Assembly: GCA_004297305.1 (NCBI GenBank)
Contig: SCTR01000006.1
Span: 132,129 to 196,128 of the forward strand
Direction: 5' to 3'
Origin: Actinomycetota bacterium
GTDB taxonomy: Bacteria; Actinomycetota; Actinomycetes; S36-B12; FW305-bin1
Length of the DNA stretch: 64,000 nt
Of this stretch, positions 9,120 through 16,759 are shown piece after piece. The notes below the pieces were generated by a model. The model searched no databases and was not told the origin of the DNA. It was given only the letters and a program-made list of their open reading frames with translations. The stretch's first letter is position 1. Each line of letters begins with the position of its first letter. Both the position numbers and the translations under genes were made by a program.

Positions 9120-9562
9120 CGCGTGCCCATCGGGTCGCCTCCGGCGACGGTGCCCATCGGGTCCCCGCCGGCGACGGTGCCGAACGGGTCCCCGCCGGCG
9201 ACGGCGACGACGTACGCCACCGCCACGTCACCGTCGTGGCTGAGTGACACGTGCCACCCCGTGACGCCCAGTCCGACCGCGACGGCGGCGACCGTGCCCC
9301 GCACGGCGATACTCGGCCGGCCGTTGGCAGCGGTCACCACTTCGCAGTCGTGCCAGCGCATTCCCTGCGGCGCCCCCAGCGCCTTCGCCACGGCCTCCTT
9401 CGCCGCGAAACGCGCCGCCAGCGACACCTCCGTGCGCGGGTGGCCGTCGACGGTGGTGCGCTCCGCCGTGGTGAACAGCCGGTCACGTACCCCAGGAGTG
9501 CGGTGCAACGTCGCGCCGAACCGCGGCACGTTGACGACGTCCACGCCGATACCCACGATCAC
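9116..9562 (-). CDS. acpS: Holo-[acyl-carrier-protein] synthase
   Basis: 148-residue phosphopantetheinyl transferase that moves 4'-phosphopantetheine from CoA to the ACP serine. [12 protein letters not shown] carries the Mg-binding Asp, and [13 protein letters not shown] carries the conserved Glu and Lys. The typical enzyme is ~120–130 residues. Here the C terminus is extended by three copies of the nonapeptide VAGGDP(F/M)GT, encoded by a 27-bp repeat. ATG 9562 directly precedes the conserved sequence, and the stop overlaps the nnr start by 4 bp. It lies just downstream of glmS. Confidence 0.94.
   Translation of the reverse strand: MIVGIGVDVVNVPRFGATLHRTPGVRDRLFTTAERTTVDGHPRTEVSLAARFAAKEAVAKALGAPQGMRWHDCEVVTAANGRPSIAVRGTVAAVAVGLGVTGWHVSLSHDGDVAVAYVVAVAGGDPFGTVAGGDPMGTVAGGDPMGTR
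9123..9203. repeat. Three 27-bp tandem repeats at the acpS 3' end
   Basis: Units at 9123–9149, 9150–9176 and 9177–9203 are near-identical and in frame, encoding [18 protein letters not shown] and VAGGDPMGT. The array ends four codons before the stop (including Arg and the last unit), so copy-number change would only lengthen or shorten the tail. Confidence 0.92.
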
Positions 9563-9577
9563 GCGATCCGGCCTGTC

Positions 9578-11428
9578 CTACTCGACCGTGACGGACTTGG
9601 CCAGATTGCGCGGCTGGTCCACGTCGTGCCCCTTGGCCGTCGCCATCTCGCAGGCCAGCACCTGCAGCGGGACCGTCGCGACCAACGGCTGCAACAGCGT
9701 GGGGCACACCGGAAGCCGCACGACGTGGTCGGCGAACGCTGCCACCGACTCGTCACCTTCCTCCGCCAGCACCACCGTGCGAGCACCTCGGGCCCGCACC
9801 TCCTGGATGTTCGACACGATTTTGTCGTGCAGCACGCTGCGGCCCCGCGGCGACGGCACGACGACGACCACCGGCAGGCCGGGTTCCAGCAGCGCGATCG
9901 GGCCGTGCTTGAGTTCGCCGGCCGCGAAACCCTCCGCGTGCATGTACGCCAGTTCCTTGAGTTTCAGCGCACCCTCGAGCGCGACCGGATAGCCGACGTG
10001 CCGGCCGATGAACAGCACCGAGCGCGCGTCGGCCAGTTGCCGGGCGATGTCGCGGACCCCGGCGACGGTGTCCAGGACGAGGTCGACCTTGGCGGGCATC
10101 TCGGCCAGCTCGTCGAGGACCGTCGCCACCTCGTCGCCGAACTTGTTGCCACGCACCTGGGCGAGGTAGAGGCCCACCAGGTAGCACGCGACCACCTGCG
10201 TCAGAAAGGCTTTCGTGCTCGCGACGGCGATCTCCGGGCCGGCATAGGTGTAGAGGACCGCGTCGCTCTCCCGCGGGATCGTGGATCCGACGGTGTTGCA
10301 GATCGACACCACACGTGCGCCCTGCTCCCGCGCGTGCCGCAGCGCCATGAGCGTGTCCATCGTCTCGCCGGACTGCGAGATCGCCAGCACGAGCGTGCGG
10401 CCGTCCAGGATCGGATCGCGGTAGCGGAACTCGCTGGCCAGTTCGACCTCGGTCGGGATCCTCGTCCAGTGCTCCACGGCGTACTTGGCGATGAGTCCGG
10501 CGTGGTACGCCGTACCGCAGGCGACCACGACGATCTTGTCGACCTCCCGCAACGCGGCGTCGGTGAGCCGCATCTCGTCCAGCCGTAGCCGGCCGTCCTT
10601 GCCGATGCGGCCCAGCAGCGTGTCGGCCAGCGCCTTCGGCTGCTCGGCAATCTCCTTGAGCATGAACAGGTCGTAGCCGCCCTTCTCGGCGGCAGCGGCG
10701 TCCCAGCTGACGGTGAACTCGGTGACCCGGCCCGGCCGGCCGTCGAAGTCGGTCACCGTCACCGAGTCGGCGCGCAGCTCGACGACCTGGTCCTGGCCGA
10801 GTTCGACGGCGTCGCGGGTGTGCTCGATGAACGCCGAGACGTCCGAGGCCAGGAAGTTCTCGCCGTTGCCGCGCCCGACGACCAACGGCGAGTTGCGGCG
10901 TGCCCCGACCACGACGCCGGGCCGGTCGGCATGGACGCAGACCAGGGTGAAGGCCCCGTCGAGTCGCTGGCACACCCGTCGCATCGCCTCGGCCAGATCA
11001 CCGGCCACCTGCGGCAGCACCGACGCGAGCAGGTGCGCGACCACCTCGGTGTCGGTCTCCGATGCCAGGACCACCCCGGCGGCCGTCAGTTCCTCACGGA
11101 GTTCGGCGAAGTTCTCGATGATCCCGTTGTGGATCACCGCGACCTTGCCGTCCTCACTGACGTGCGGATGCGCGTTGGCGTCGGTGGGGCCGCCGTGGGT
11201 CGCCCACCGGGTGTGCCCGAGTCCGGTCGTCGACTGCGGCAGCGGGTCGGCGCCCAGCAGCGACTCCAGATTGCCCAGCTTGCCCGAGCGCTTCCGCACG
11301 GCCAGCGCGTTGCCGGCGACCACGGCCACCCCGGCCGAGTCGTACCCGCGGTACTCCAAGCGGCGCAGGCCGGCGACGACGACCTCCAGCGCCTGCTTCT
11401 CCCCGACGTACCCGACGATCCCGCACAT
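9578..11428 (-). CDS. glmS: Glutamine–fructose-6-phosphate aminotransferase (isomerizing)
   Basis: 616-residue enzyme making glucosamine-6-phosphate from fructose-6-phosphate and glutamine, the first step to UDP-GlcNAc. The start is fixed at ATG 11428 because the class-II glutaminase needs Cys right after Met (MCGIVGYVG). The glutaminase domain (1–~240) holds HTRWATHG and HNGIIENFAELR. Two SIS domains follow, with VACGTAYHAG and SQSGETMDTL. The C-terminal PRNLAKSVTVE is typical. No glmS ribozyme is seen. A -10 box lies 7 nt upstream of the ATG, so the mRNA may be leaderless. glmM lies 59 bp upstream. Confidence 0.97.
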   Translation of the reverse strand: MCGIVGYVGEKQALEVVVAGLRRLEYRGYDSAGVAVVAGNALAVRKRSGKLGNLESLLGADPLPQSTTGLGHTRWATHGGPTDANAHPHVSEDGKVAVIHNGIIENFAELREELTAAGVVLASETDTEVVAHLLASVLPQVAGDLAEAMRRVCQRLDGAFTLVCVHADRPGVVVGARRNSPLVVGRGNGENFLASDVSAFIEHTRDAVELGQDQVVELRADSVTVTDFDGRPGRVTEFTVSWDAAAAEKGGYDLFMLKEIAEQPKALADTLLGRIGKDGRLRLDEMRLTDAALREVDKIVVVACGTAYHAGLIAKYAVEHWTRIPTEVELASEFRYRDPILDGRTLVLAISQSGETMDTLMALRHAREQGARVVSICNTVGSTIPRESDAVLYTYAGPEIAVASTKAFLTQVVACYLVGLYLAQVRGNKFGDEVATVLDELAEMPAKVDLVLDTVAGVRDIARQLADARSVLFIGRHVGYPVALEGALKLKELAYMHAEGFAAGELKHGPIALLEPGLPVVVVVPSPRGRSVLHDKIVSNIQEVRARGARTVVLAEEGDESVAAFADHVVRLPVCPTLLQPLVATVPLQVLACEMATAKGHDVDQPRNLAKSVTVE

Positions 11429-11435
11429 GCGCGCC

Positions 11436-11441
11436 AGCGTA
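11436..11441 (-). promoter_or_regulatory. -10 box placed for a leaderless glmS transcript
   Basis: Read on the minus strand, TACGCT (TANNNT) ends 7 nt before the glmS ATG, and no Shine–Dalgarno sequence precedes the ATG. This spacing puts transcription start at the start codon. No clear -35 hexamer is seen. Confidence 0.5.
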
Positions 11442-11487
11442 ACCGCGGCACGTCGCGGCAGGCCGTACGCCGGGCGCCCGGCGTACC

Positions 11488-12849
11488 TCACACCAGCGCG
11501 GTCCGGCTCCCCACGACCTCGGCGATCCCGGCGGCCAGCCGCTGCGCCTGGTGCTGCGTGGGCGCCTCGACCATGACCCGCACGACCGGCTCGGTCCCCG
11601 ACGGACGCAACAGCACCCGGCCGGTCTCGCCGAGTTCGGCCTGCGCGGCGGCGACCGCCGCCGCGACGTCGGCGCGCTGCCCGAGCGCGGCCCGGTCGAC
11701 GCCCTGCACCGACAGCAGCACCTGCGGGAGCCGGTGGACCACCGCGGCCAACTCCGCCAGCGGGCGGCCGGCACGCGCGACGTTCGACAGCAGCGCCAGC
11801 GCGGTCAGCACGCCGTCCCCGGTGGTCGCGTGGTCGAGCATGACGATGTGGCCGCTCTGCTCGCCGCCCAGCAGGTAGCCACCCGCCCGCATCGCCTCCA
11901 GCACGTACCGGTCGCCGACCGCGGTCTCGACCACGGTCACCCCGGCCGCGGCCATCGCGTGCTTGAAGCCGAGGTTCGCCATCACCGTGGACACCACAGT
12001 GTCGTGGACCAGCGCGCCGGCCCGGTGGGCTGCCACAGCCAGGATCGCCAGGATCTGGTCGCCGTCGACGACCTCTCCGGCGGCGTCCACCGCCAGGCAG
12101 CGGTCGGCGTCACCGTCGTGGGCGATACCGGCGTCGGCGCCGGCTGCCAGGACCGCGGCCCGCAGGCCCTCGAGGTGGGTCGAGCCGCAGCCGTCGTTGA
12201 TGTTGAGCCCGTCCGGTTGCGCGTTGATCGCGACGACCTCGGCGCCGGCGCGGCGCAGCGCTTCCGGGGCAACCAGCGACGCGGCGCCGTGCGCGCAGTC
12301 GACGACGACTCGCAGGCCGCGCAGGTCGCCGGCGACGGCGACCAGGTGGTCGACGTACGCCGAGGCCGCGCCCGGGTCCTCCCGCACCCGCCCCACCCCG
12401 GCGCCCACCGGCCGGTCCCACGGCTCGCCGATCCGCCGCTCGATGGCGTCCTCGAGGTCGTCGGGCAGCTTGTGGCCACCCCGGGCGAAGAACTTGATCC
12501 CGTTGTCGGGCATGGGATTGTGCGAGGCCGACAGCATCACGCCGAGGTCGGCGTCGAGCGCGGCCACCAGATATGCGACGCCGGGCGTGGGCACCATCCG
12601 GACCCGTACGACGTCCACTCCGGCGCTGGCCAGACCCGCGACCACGGCGGCCTCGAGGAACTCGCTGCTGGCGCGCGGATCGTGGCCGACGACGGCGACT
12701 GGGCGGCGACCGCGGTCACCGGCAGCGGCGAAGACGCCGACGTCGGCGAGCACGTGGGCAGCGGCAACCGACAGGTCCAGTGCCAGCTCGGCGGTGAGGT
12801 CGACGTTGGCGAGCCCCCGGACTCCGTCGGTACCGAAGAGCCGGCCCAC
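11488..12849 (-). CDS. glmM: Phosphoglucosamine mutase
   Basis: 453-residue enzyme converting glucosamine-6-phosphate to glucosamine-1-phosphate. N-terminal [10 protein letters not shown] and the phosphoserine loop [15 protein letters not shown] identify the family; [11 protein letters not shown] is the metal-binding loop and [12 protein letters not shown] the phosphate-binding loop. GTG 12849 follows a GGAGG at short spacing. The next gene, glmS, makes its substrate, so the two successive steps are adjacent. rpsI lies 74 bp upstream. Confidence 0.97.
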   Translation of the reverse strand: MGRLFGTDGVRGLANVDLTAELALDLSVAAAHVLADVGVFAAAGDRGRRPVAVVGHDPRASSEFLEAAVVAGLASAGVDVVRVRMVPTPGVAYLVAALDADLGVMLSASHNPMPDNGIKFFARGGHKLPDDLEDAIERRIGEPWDRPVGAGVGRVREDPGAASAYVDHLVAVAGDLRGLRVVVDCAHGAASLVAPEALRRAGAEVVAINAQPDGLNINDGCGSTHLEGLRAAVLAAGADAGIAHDGDADRCLAVDAAGEVVDGDQILAILAVAAHRAGALVHDTVVSTVMANLGFKHAMAAAGVTVVETAVGDRYVLEAMRAGGYLLGGEQSGHIVMLDHATTGDGVLTALALLSNVARAGRPLAELAAVVHRLPQVLLSVQGVDRAALGQRADVAAAVAAAQAELGETGRVLLRPSGTEPVVRVMVEAPTQHQAQRLAAGIAEVVGSRTALV

Positions 12850-12923
12850 CAGTCCTCCCGCCGTCGACGCGTCGTTGCCGGTCCACCGTAGGCGCTGGGG
12901 GCCTCCGATGGCGTACGGCGCGA

Positions 12924-13421
12924 CTAGCGCTTGGAGTACTGCGGCGCCTTGCGGGCCTTCTTCAGACCGGCCTTCTTGCGCTCCTTGGCCCGCGGGTCCC
13001 GCGTCAGGAAGCCGGCCTTCTTCAGGCTCGGGCGGTTGCCCTCGACGTCGATCTCGTTGAGGGCCCGGGCGATGCCGAGGCGCAGCGCGCCGGCCTGGCC
13101 GCTGGTGCCGCCGCCGCTGATGCGGGCGAAGACATCGAAGCGGCCGTCGGCGCCGAGGGTCTTGAACGGCTCGTTGACCAGCTGCTGGTGGACCTTGTTC
13201 GGGAAGTAGGTCTCCAGGTCGCGGCCGTTGATGACCCAGCGACCCGAGCCCGGCACGAGGCGGACCCGGGCGATGGCCTCCTTGCGCCGGCCGACCGCCC
13301 CGGCGGTGCCGAGAGTGACCTCACGGGACACCACCGACGACGATGCCGGGGTCTCGGAGGTGAAGCTGCTGCTGGCCGCGGCGTCGTCGACGTCTGCTGC
13401 TGCGGTGGTGGCCTCGGACAC
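12924..13421 (-). CDS. rpsI: 30S ribosomal protein S9
   Basis: About 165 residues. The C-terminal tail [12 protein letters not shown] reaches the ribosomal P site. [16 protein letters not shown] and [20 protein letters not shown] are the S9 signature blocks. An N-terminal acidic, Ala/Ser-rich extension of ~40 residues is typical of actinobacterial S9. I prefer GTG 13421, with GGAAGG 7 nt upstream, over GTG 13427, which is too close to it. It is the second gene of the rplM–rpsI operon. Confidence 0.96.
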   Translation of the reverse strand: MSEATTAAADVDDAAASSSFTSETPASSSVVSREVTLGTAGAVGRRKEAIARVRLVPGSGRWVINGRDLETYFPNKVHQQLVNEPFKTLGADGRFDVFARISGGGTSGQAGALRLGIARALNEIDVEGNRPSLKKAGFLTRDPRAKERKKAGLKKARKAPQYSKR

Positions 13422-13448
13422 TGCCACGCCTTCCCTTCGGTTGTGGGT

Positions 13449-13898
13449 CTAGCCGGCCTGCGAGATCTGCGTGATCTCGAACGGCACGGGCTGCTGGGCG
13501 GAGTGGGGGTGCTCCGGGCCGGCGTAGACCTTGAGCTTGCGTAGCTGCGCGGCACCCAGCTTGTTGTGGGGCAGCATTCCCTTGACGGCCTTCTCGACGG
13601 CGCGGCGCGGGTTCTGCGCGAGCAGGTCGACGTACGACGTCGCCCGCAGCCCACCGGGGTAGCCGGAGTGCCGGTAGTCCTTCTTCTGCTCGAGCTTGGC
13701 ACCGGTCAGCGCGACCTTGTCGGCGTTGATCACCACGACGAAGTCGCCGGTGTCCACATGCGGGGCGAACGTCGGCTTGTGCTTGCCGCGCAACAGCTGC
13801 GCCACCTGGGACGCCAGCCGGCCCAGCACGACGTCAGTAGCGTCGACGACATGCCAGGTCCGGGTGATCTCGGCCGGCTTCGGGCTGTACGTGCGCAC
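13449..13898 (-). CDS. rplM: 50S ribosomal protein L13
   Basis: 149-residue early-assembly protein of the large subunit. [31 protein letters not shown] and [10 protein letters not shown] are the L13 family blocks. GTG 13898, preceded by AAAGG at good spacing, gives the normal family length; longer open frames upstream run into the promoter. It heads an operon with rpsI. The candidate promoter is at 14009–14038, giving a leader of roughly 100 nt. Confidence 0.97.
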   Translation of the reverse strand: MRTYSPKPAEITRTWHVVDATDVVLGRLASQVAQLLRGKHKPTFAPHVDTGDFVVVINADKVALTGAKLEQKKDYRHSGYPGGLRATSYVDLLAQNPRRAVEKAVKGMLPHNKLGAAQLRKLKVYAGPEHPHSAQQPVPFEITQISQAG

Positions 13899-14008
13899 GG
13901 TGCTGCCTTTGTTCGAACGTGTGGGAATCGTGCTGGTGCGATGACCTGCTGTGCCGAGTGACGCCGCCAGCCGGGCCATCGCTGGCCGGCGCGACACAAC
14001 GACCGGTC

Positions 14009-14038
14009 AGGCTACCGGCGGCCCGGTACGACGGTCAA
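14009..14038 (-). promoter_or_regulatory. rplM–rpsI promoter (TTGACC–18 bp–TAGCCT)
   Basis: On the minus strand the -35 hexamer TTGACC (14033–14038) and -10 hexamer TAGCCT (14009–14014) are separated by 18 bp. The same hexamers precede rpsL and rplJ in this window. Transcription would start near 14001. Confidence 0.75.
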
Positions 14039-14048
14039 AACGGCGTCC

Positions 14049-14156
14049 AGCAGGACCCGGCGCCGCGGTGCTGGCCGGTCAGGCTGGCGGTCGGCCAAGG
14101 TCCCGACCGGTCAGGCTGGCCGGCGGCCAGGCCCCGACCGGTCAGGCCATGGGTCA
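14049..14156. repeat. Left direct repeat flanking the NYN gene
   Basis: Positions 14049–14115 match 15026–15092 at 65 of 67 bases. After a 31-bp extra unit, the 10 bp at 14147–14156 match 15093–15102, which include the truA stop codon. The core CCGGTCAGG recurs several times inside the repeat and also occurs at the rplM transcription start region. Confidence 0.9.
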
Positions 14157-14186
14157 GCCGAGGGCGGGGACACGGAGGGGCCCGAT

Positions 14187-14200
14187 GTGACTCGGGTCAC
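14187..14200. promoter_or_regulatory. CRP-like palindrome
   Basis: GTGACTCGGGTCAC is a perfect 5-bp inverted repeat with a 4-bp centre. It matches the loose GTG-N6-GNCAC pattern described for Streptomyces Crp sites. It lies ~110 bp upstream of the NYN gene start and ~150 bp upstream of the rplM promoter. Regulator and target are unproven. Confidence 0.4.
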
Positions 14201-14308
14201 GTCGTGGCCGTTGCGTGGGGTGGGCGAGGGTTGTACGTTCGTCAGTAGTTGCGGCCCGGTCTTCCCCCTCGGGGGTGCCGGGCCAACATCTTGCGGGGGG
14301 CGCTTCGA

Positions 14309-14962
14309 GTGATCAGGGTCGGCGTCTATATCGACTACAGCAACGTCTACTCGGGTGCACGTGACGCATTCGTTCTGACCGGGCAACCCGGACATCGAGG
14401 AAACGTAAATCCCCTATATCTCGCGAAGTGTGTTGCTTTGAATGCGCCGGACGGCACCAAGCGCTCAGACACACACTCGCTCGAGTTTACGAAGGTATTC
14501 AGAGGTGCGCCCGACCCACGGAAGGAACCGAAGGCGGCGCTGATGGAGGCCAAGCGCGCGGCGAATTGGGAACGTTGGGGTGCACAGGTTTACCGCCAGA
14601 CCCTCGACTACGGACAGGGCCGCCCCGTCGAAAAGGGCGTCGATGTCCGGCTCGCAACGACACTAACCATGGACGCCATTAAGAGGGCCATGGACCTAGC
14701 GGTTCTAGTGTCGGCGGACAAGGACTTCAGATACGCCCTGATCAATGTCCGCGACCTGCAGCAGGTGGAGCTTGAGGTGGCGATATGGCAGGCAGTACCG
14801 GGCGGAAGCGCTATCGGACGCATCGAACTTCGGCCGGAACGTCCCATGGAGCCAGAGGTACCCTGCCATCTCCTGACCAGGAGTGATTTCAGTCGCCTCG
14901 AAGACACGGTCGACTACCGCCGGCAGCCTACGCCTCCCGGGTGGAATGCGCCGACAAGCTAG
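14309..14962 (+). CDS. NYN-domain (PIN-like) predicted nuclease
   Basis: 217-residue protein of the NYN/DUF88 (LabA-like) family, predicted metal-dependent RNases of the PIN/FEN fold. Candidate acidic active-site residues are Asp9 and Asn12 in VYIDYSN, Asp112 in KGVDVRLA, and Asp137/Asp139 in VSADKDF. Start GTG 14309 has a run of G 8 nt upstream. It is the only plus-strand gene between 13 kb and 50 kb. It uses codons such as CTA, TAT, TGT, GTT and AAT more freely than its neighbours, suggesting recent acquisition. No partner gene, toxin–antitoxin mate or transposase is next to it. Near-identical direct repeats flank it. The target and role are unknown. Confidence 0.85.
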   Translation: MIRVGVYIDYSNVYSGARDAFVLTGQPGHRGNVNPLYLAKCVALNAPDGTKRSDTHSLEFTKVFRGAPDPRKEPKAALMEAKRAANWERWGAQVYRQTLDYGQGRPVEKGVDVRLATTLTMDAIKRAMDLAVLVSADKDFRYALINVRDLQQVELEVAIWQAVPGGSAIGRIELRPERPMEPEVPCHLLTRSDFSRLEDTVDYRRQPTPPGWNAPTS

Positions 14963-15025
14963 ACAAGGCCTCCAACGGCCTCCCTGGGGAAGCAGGAGCA
15001 TCACTTCAAGCTGATCCACGCCTCA

Positions 15026-15102
15026 AGCAGGACCCGGCGCCGCGGTGCCGGCCGGTCAGGCTGGCGGTCGGCCAAGGTCCCGGCCGGTCAGGCCATGGGT
15101 CA
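15026..15102. repeat. Right direct repeat flanking the NYN gene
   Basis: Counterpart of the left repeat: 67 bp at 65/67 identity, then 10 bp shared, but without the 31-bp internal unit of the left copy. Its last three bases are the truA stop codon, so the repeat abuts or slightly overlaps the truA end. Confidence 0.9.
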
Positions 15103-16056
15103 CGCTGGCGGGCGCGGCCGGGGCAGTACGTTCCCGGCCGTTGAGCGCACCGCGCGGGTGACCTGCTGCCGGGCGGCCAGGGCGTCGTCCGGCGGATACC
15201 GGACCTCCTCGAGCACCAGACCGTGCGCCGGTACGACGGTCACGGCCGGGTCGCGGACCCCCGCGGCCAGCACGGCCGCCGGCCACGACACCGGCCGCCG
15301 GCCGTCCCCGACCGCCAGCAGCGCGCCGACCAGTGCCCGGACCATGCTGTGGCAGAACGCATCCGCCTCGACCTCGATGGCCACCAGACCGGCCGCGTCC
15401 CGACGGCACGACAGGGCCAGCAGGGCCCGGACGGTCGACGCACCGGGCCGGCGACGGCAGAACGCGGCGAAGTCGTGCTCGCCCAGCAGCGCGGTGGCGG
15501 CCTGCTGCATGGCGGACGGATCCAGCCGCCTCGGGTACGCCAGCACCCAGCTGCGCGCCAGCGGATCCCGTCCGGCGGGGTCGTCGCCCACCCGGTAGAC
15601 GTAGCGCCGGGAGCTGGCGCTGAAGCGAGCGTCGAAGCCGGTCGGCGCCAGGTCGACTCCGCGCACCGCGACGTCCGGCGGCAGCAGCGCGTCGAGCCGG
15701 CGCCGCAGCACCGGCAGCGCCAGGTCTGCATCCCCGGTCGGCTCCGGCACCAGGTCGCCGGTCCGGCGGCGGCCGGCCAGGCCGCGCAGCGCCGGCTCGG
15801 GAAGGTCGACGTGGATCACCTGGCCCCGCGCGTGGACACCCGCGTCGGTCCGTCCGGCACAGACCACCGGGTGGGGCAGCGTCAGCCGCAGGACCGTGGC
15901 CAGGGCGTCTTCGACGACCCCCTGGACCGTCGGCAGACCGGGCTGGGCGGCCCAGCCGGCGTACGCGGTGCCGTCGTACGCCAGCTGCATCCGAACGCGC
16001 CGAAGCCCGCCCCGATCGGGGGCGGGCTTCGGCGGCGATGACGGGACAGCTGCCAC
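15100..16056 (-). CDS. truA: tRNA pseudouridine(38–40) synthase
   Basis: Up to 318 residues; modifies the anticodon stem of many tRNAs. The catalytic Asp is in GRTDAGVHA (Asp71 counted from GTG 16056). MQLAYDGTAYAGWA, RRYVYRV and FCHSMVRALVG are family blocks. The start is uncertain: GTG 16056 lies 5 bp after the rplQ stop but has a poor binding site, and a perfect 13-bp hairpin covers codons ~9–19. ATG 15990, just past the hairpin, would keep the whole catalytic domain. truA after rplQ is the normal bacterial order. Confidence 0.93.
   Translation of the reverse strand: MAAVPSSPPKPAPDRGGLRRVRMQLAYDGTAYAGWAAQPGLPTVQGVVEDALATVLRLTLPHPVVCAGRTDAGVHARGQVIHVDLPEPALRGLAGRRRTGDLVPEPTGDADLALPVLRRRLDALLPPDVAVRGVDLAPTGFDARFSASSRRYVYRVGDDPAGRDPLARSWVLAYPRRLDPSAMQQAATALLGEHDFAAFCRRRPGASTVRALLALSCRRDAAGLVAIEVEADAFCHSMVRALVGALLAVGDGRRPVSWPAAVLAAGVRDPAVTVVPAHGLVLEEVRYPPDDALAARQQVTRAVRSTAGNVLPRPRPPA
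16001..16031 (-). terminator. Perfect 13-bp hairpin after rplQ, inside the truA start region
   Basis: Arms 16001–16013 and 16019–16031 pair perfectly (CGAAGCCCGCCCC with its complement) around the loop GATCG. It lies 30 bp past the rplQ stop. There is no U tract, as is common in actinobacterial terminators. It could end the rpsM–rplQ transcript or attenuate truA. Confidence 0.5.
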
Positions 16057-16061
16057 CCGCT

Positions 16062-16679
16062 TCAGGCCTTGGTCTCCTCGGCGTCGCCGGACTCGTCGTT
16101 CTCGGCGTCCGCCGCGGCCTCGACGTCGGCTGCGGAATCCGCTGCGTCGGCGGCCGTCTCCGGTTCGGCCGCAGCGGATTCCGTACCAGCGTCGGTTGCC
16201 GGGGCAGCAGCCGTGTCGTCCGCTGCCGCAGCGGCGGTGTCCGGGGTTGCCGGCGCAGCCGCCGTACGCTCCTTCGCCGCCCGCCGGGTAGCGCCGGTCG
16301 CCTCGGCCACCACGGCCTCGGCGAGCGGCTCCACCAGCTCGATGACGGCCATCGGCGCGTTGTCACCCTTGCGCGGGCCCACCTTGACGATGCGGGTGTA
16401 TCCGCCGGACCGGTTGGCGAACCGCGGCCCGATCTCGGTGAACAGCACGTGCACGACCGACTTGTCCCGCACCACGGTGAGGACCCGGCGCCGGGCGTGC
16501 AGATCGCCGCGCTTGGCGAAGGTGATCAGTCGCTCGGCCAACGGCCGCAGCCGCTTCGCCTTCGCCTCGGTGGTGGTGATGCGCCCGTGCTCGAACAGGG
16601 CGGTGGCCAGGTTGGACAGCATCAGCCGCTCGTGGGCCGGGCTGCCGCCAAGACGCGGACCCTTGGTGGGCGTGGGCAT
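16062..16679 (-). CDS. rplQ: 50S ribosomal protein L17
   Basis: 205 residues. The ~120-residue L17 core starts [13 protein letters not shown] and has [18 protein letters not shown] and [12 protein letters not shown]-terminal extension of ~80 residues rich in Ala, Asp, Glu and Thr follows; acidic tails of this kind are common in actinobacterial L17 and appear disordered. It follows rpoA by 80 bp and is last in the alpha operon before a strong hairpin. Confidence 0.97.
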   Translation of the reverse strand: MPTPTKGPRLGGSPAHERLMLSNLATALFEHGRITTTEAKAKRLRPLAERLITFAKRGDLHARRRVLTVVRDKSVVHVLFTEIGPRFANRSGGYTRIVKVGPRKGDNAPMAVIELVEPLAEAVVAEATGATRRAAKERTAAAPATPDTAAAAADDTAAAPATDAGTESAAAEPETAADAADSAADVEAAADAENDESGDAEETKA

Positions 16680-16759
16680 GGTGTGGCTCTCCTGTCGTGC
16701 GTGCTGCGGCGGTGGCCGATGCGGAGGCAGGACCTGCCGTCATCGGCTCCGCGGAACGG

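Noticed and set aside
9429-11428. glmS ribozyme/riboswitch
   Set aside because: The -10 box is 7 nt from the glmS start, and the 59-bp glmM–glmS gap is too short for the ribozyme.
14163-15025. The NYN gene as part of a toxin–antitoxin pair, an insertion sequence or a prophage remnant
   Set aside because: There is no second gene, transposase, integrase or terminal inverted repeat in the 870-bp segment; only direct repeats are visible.
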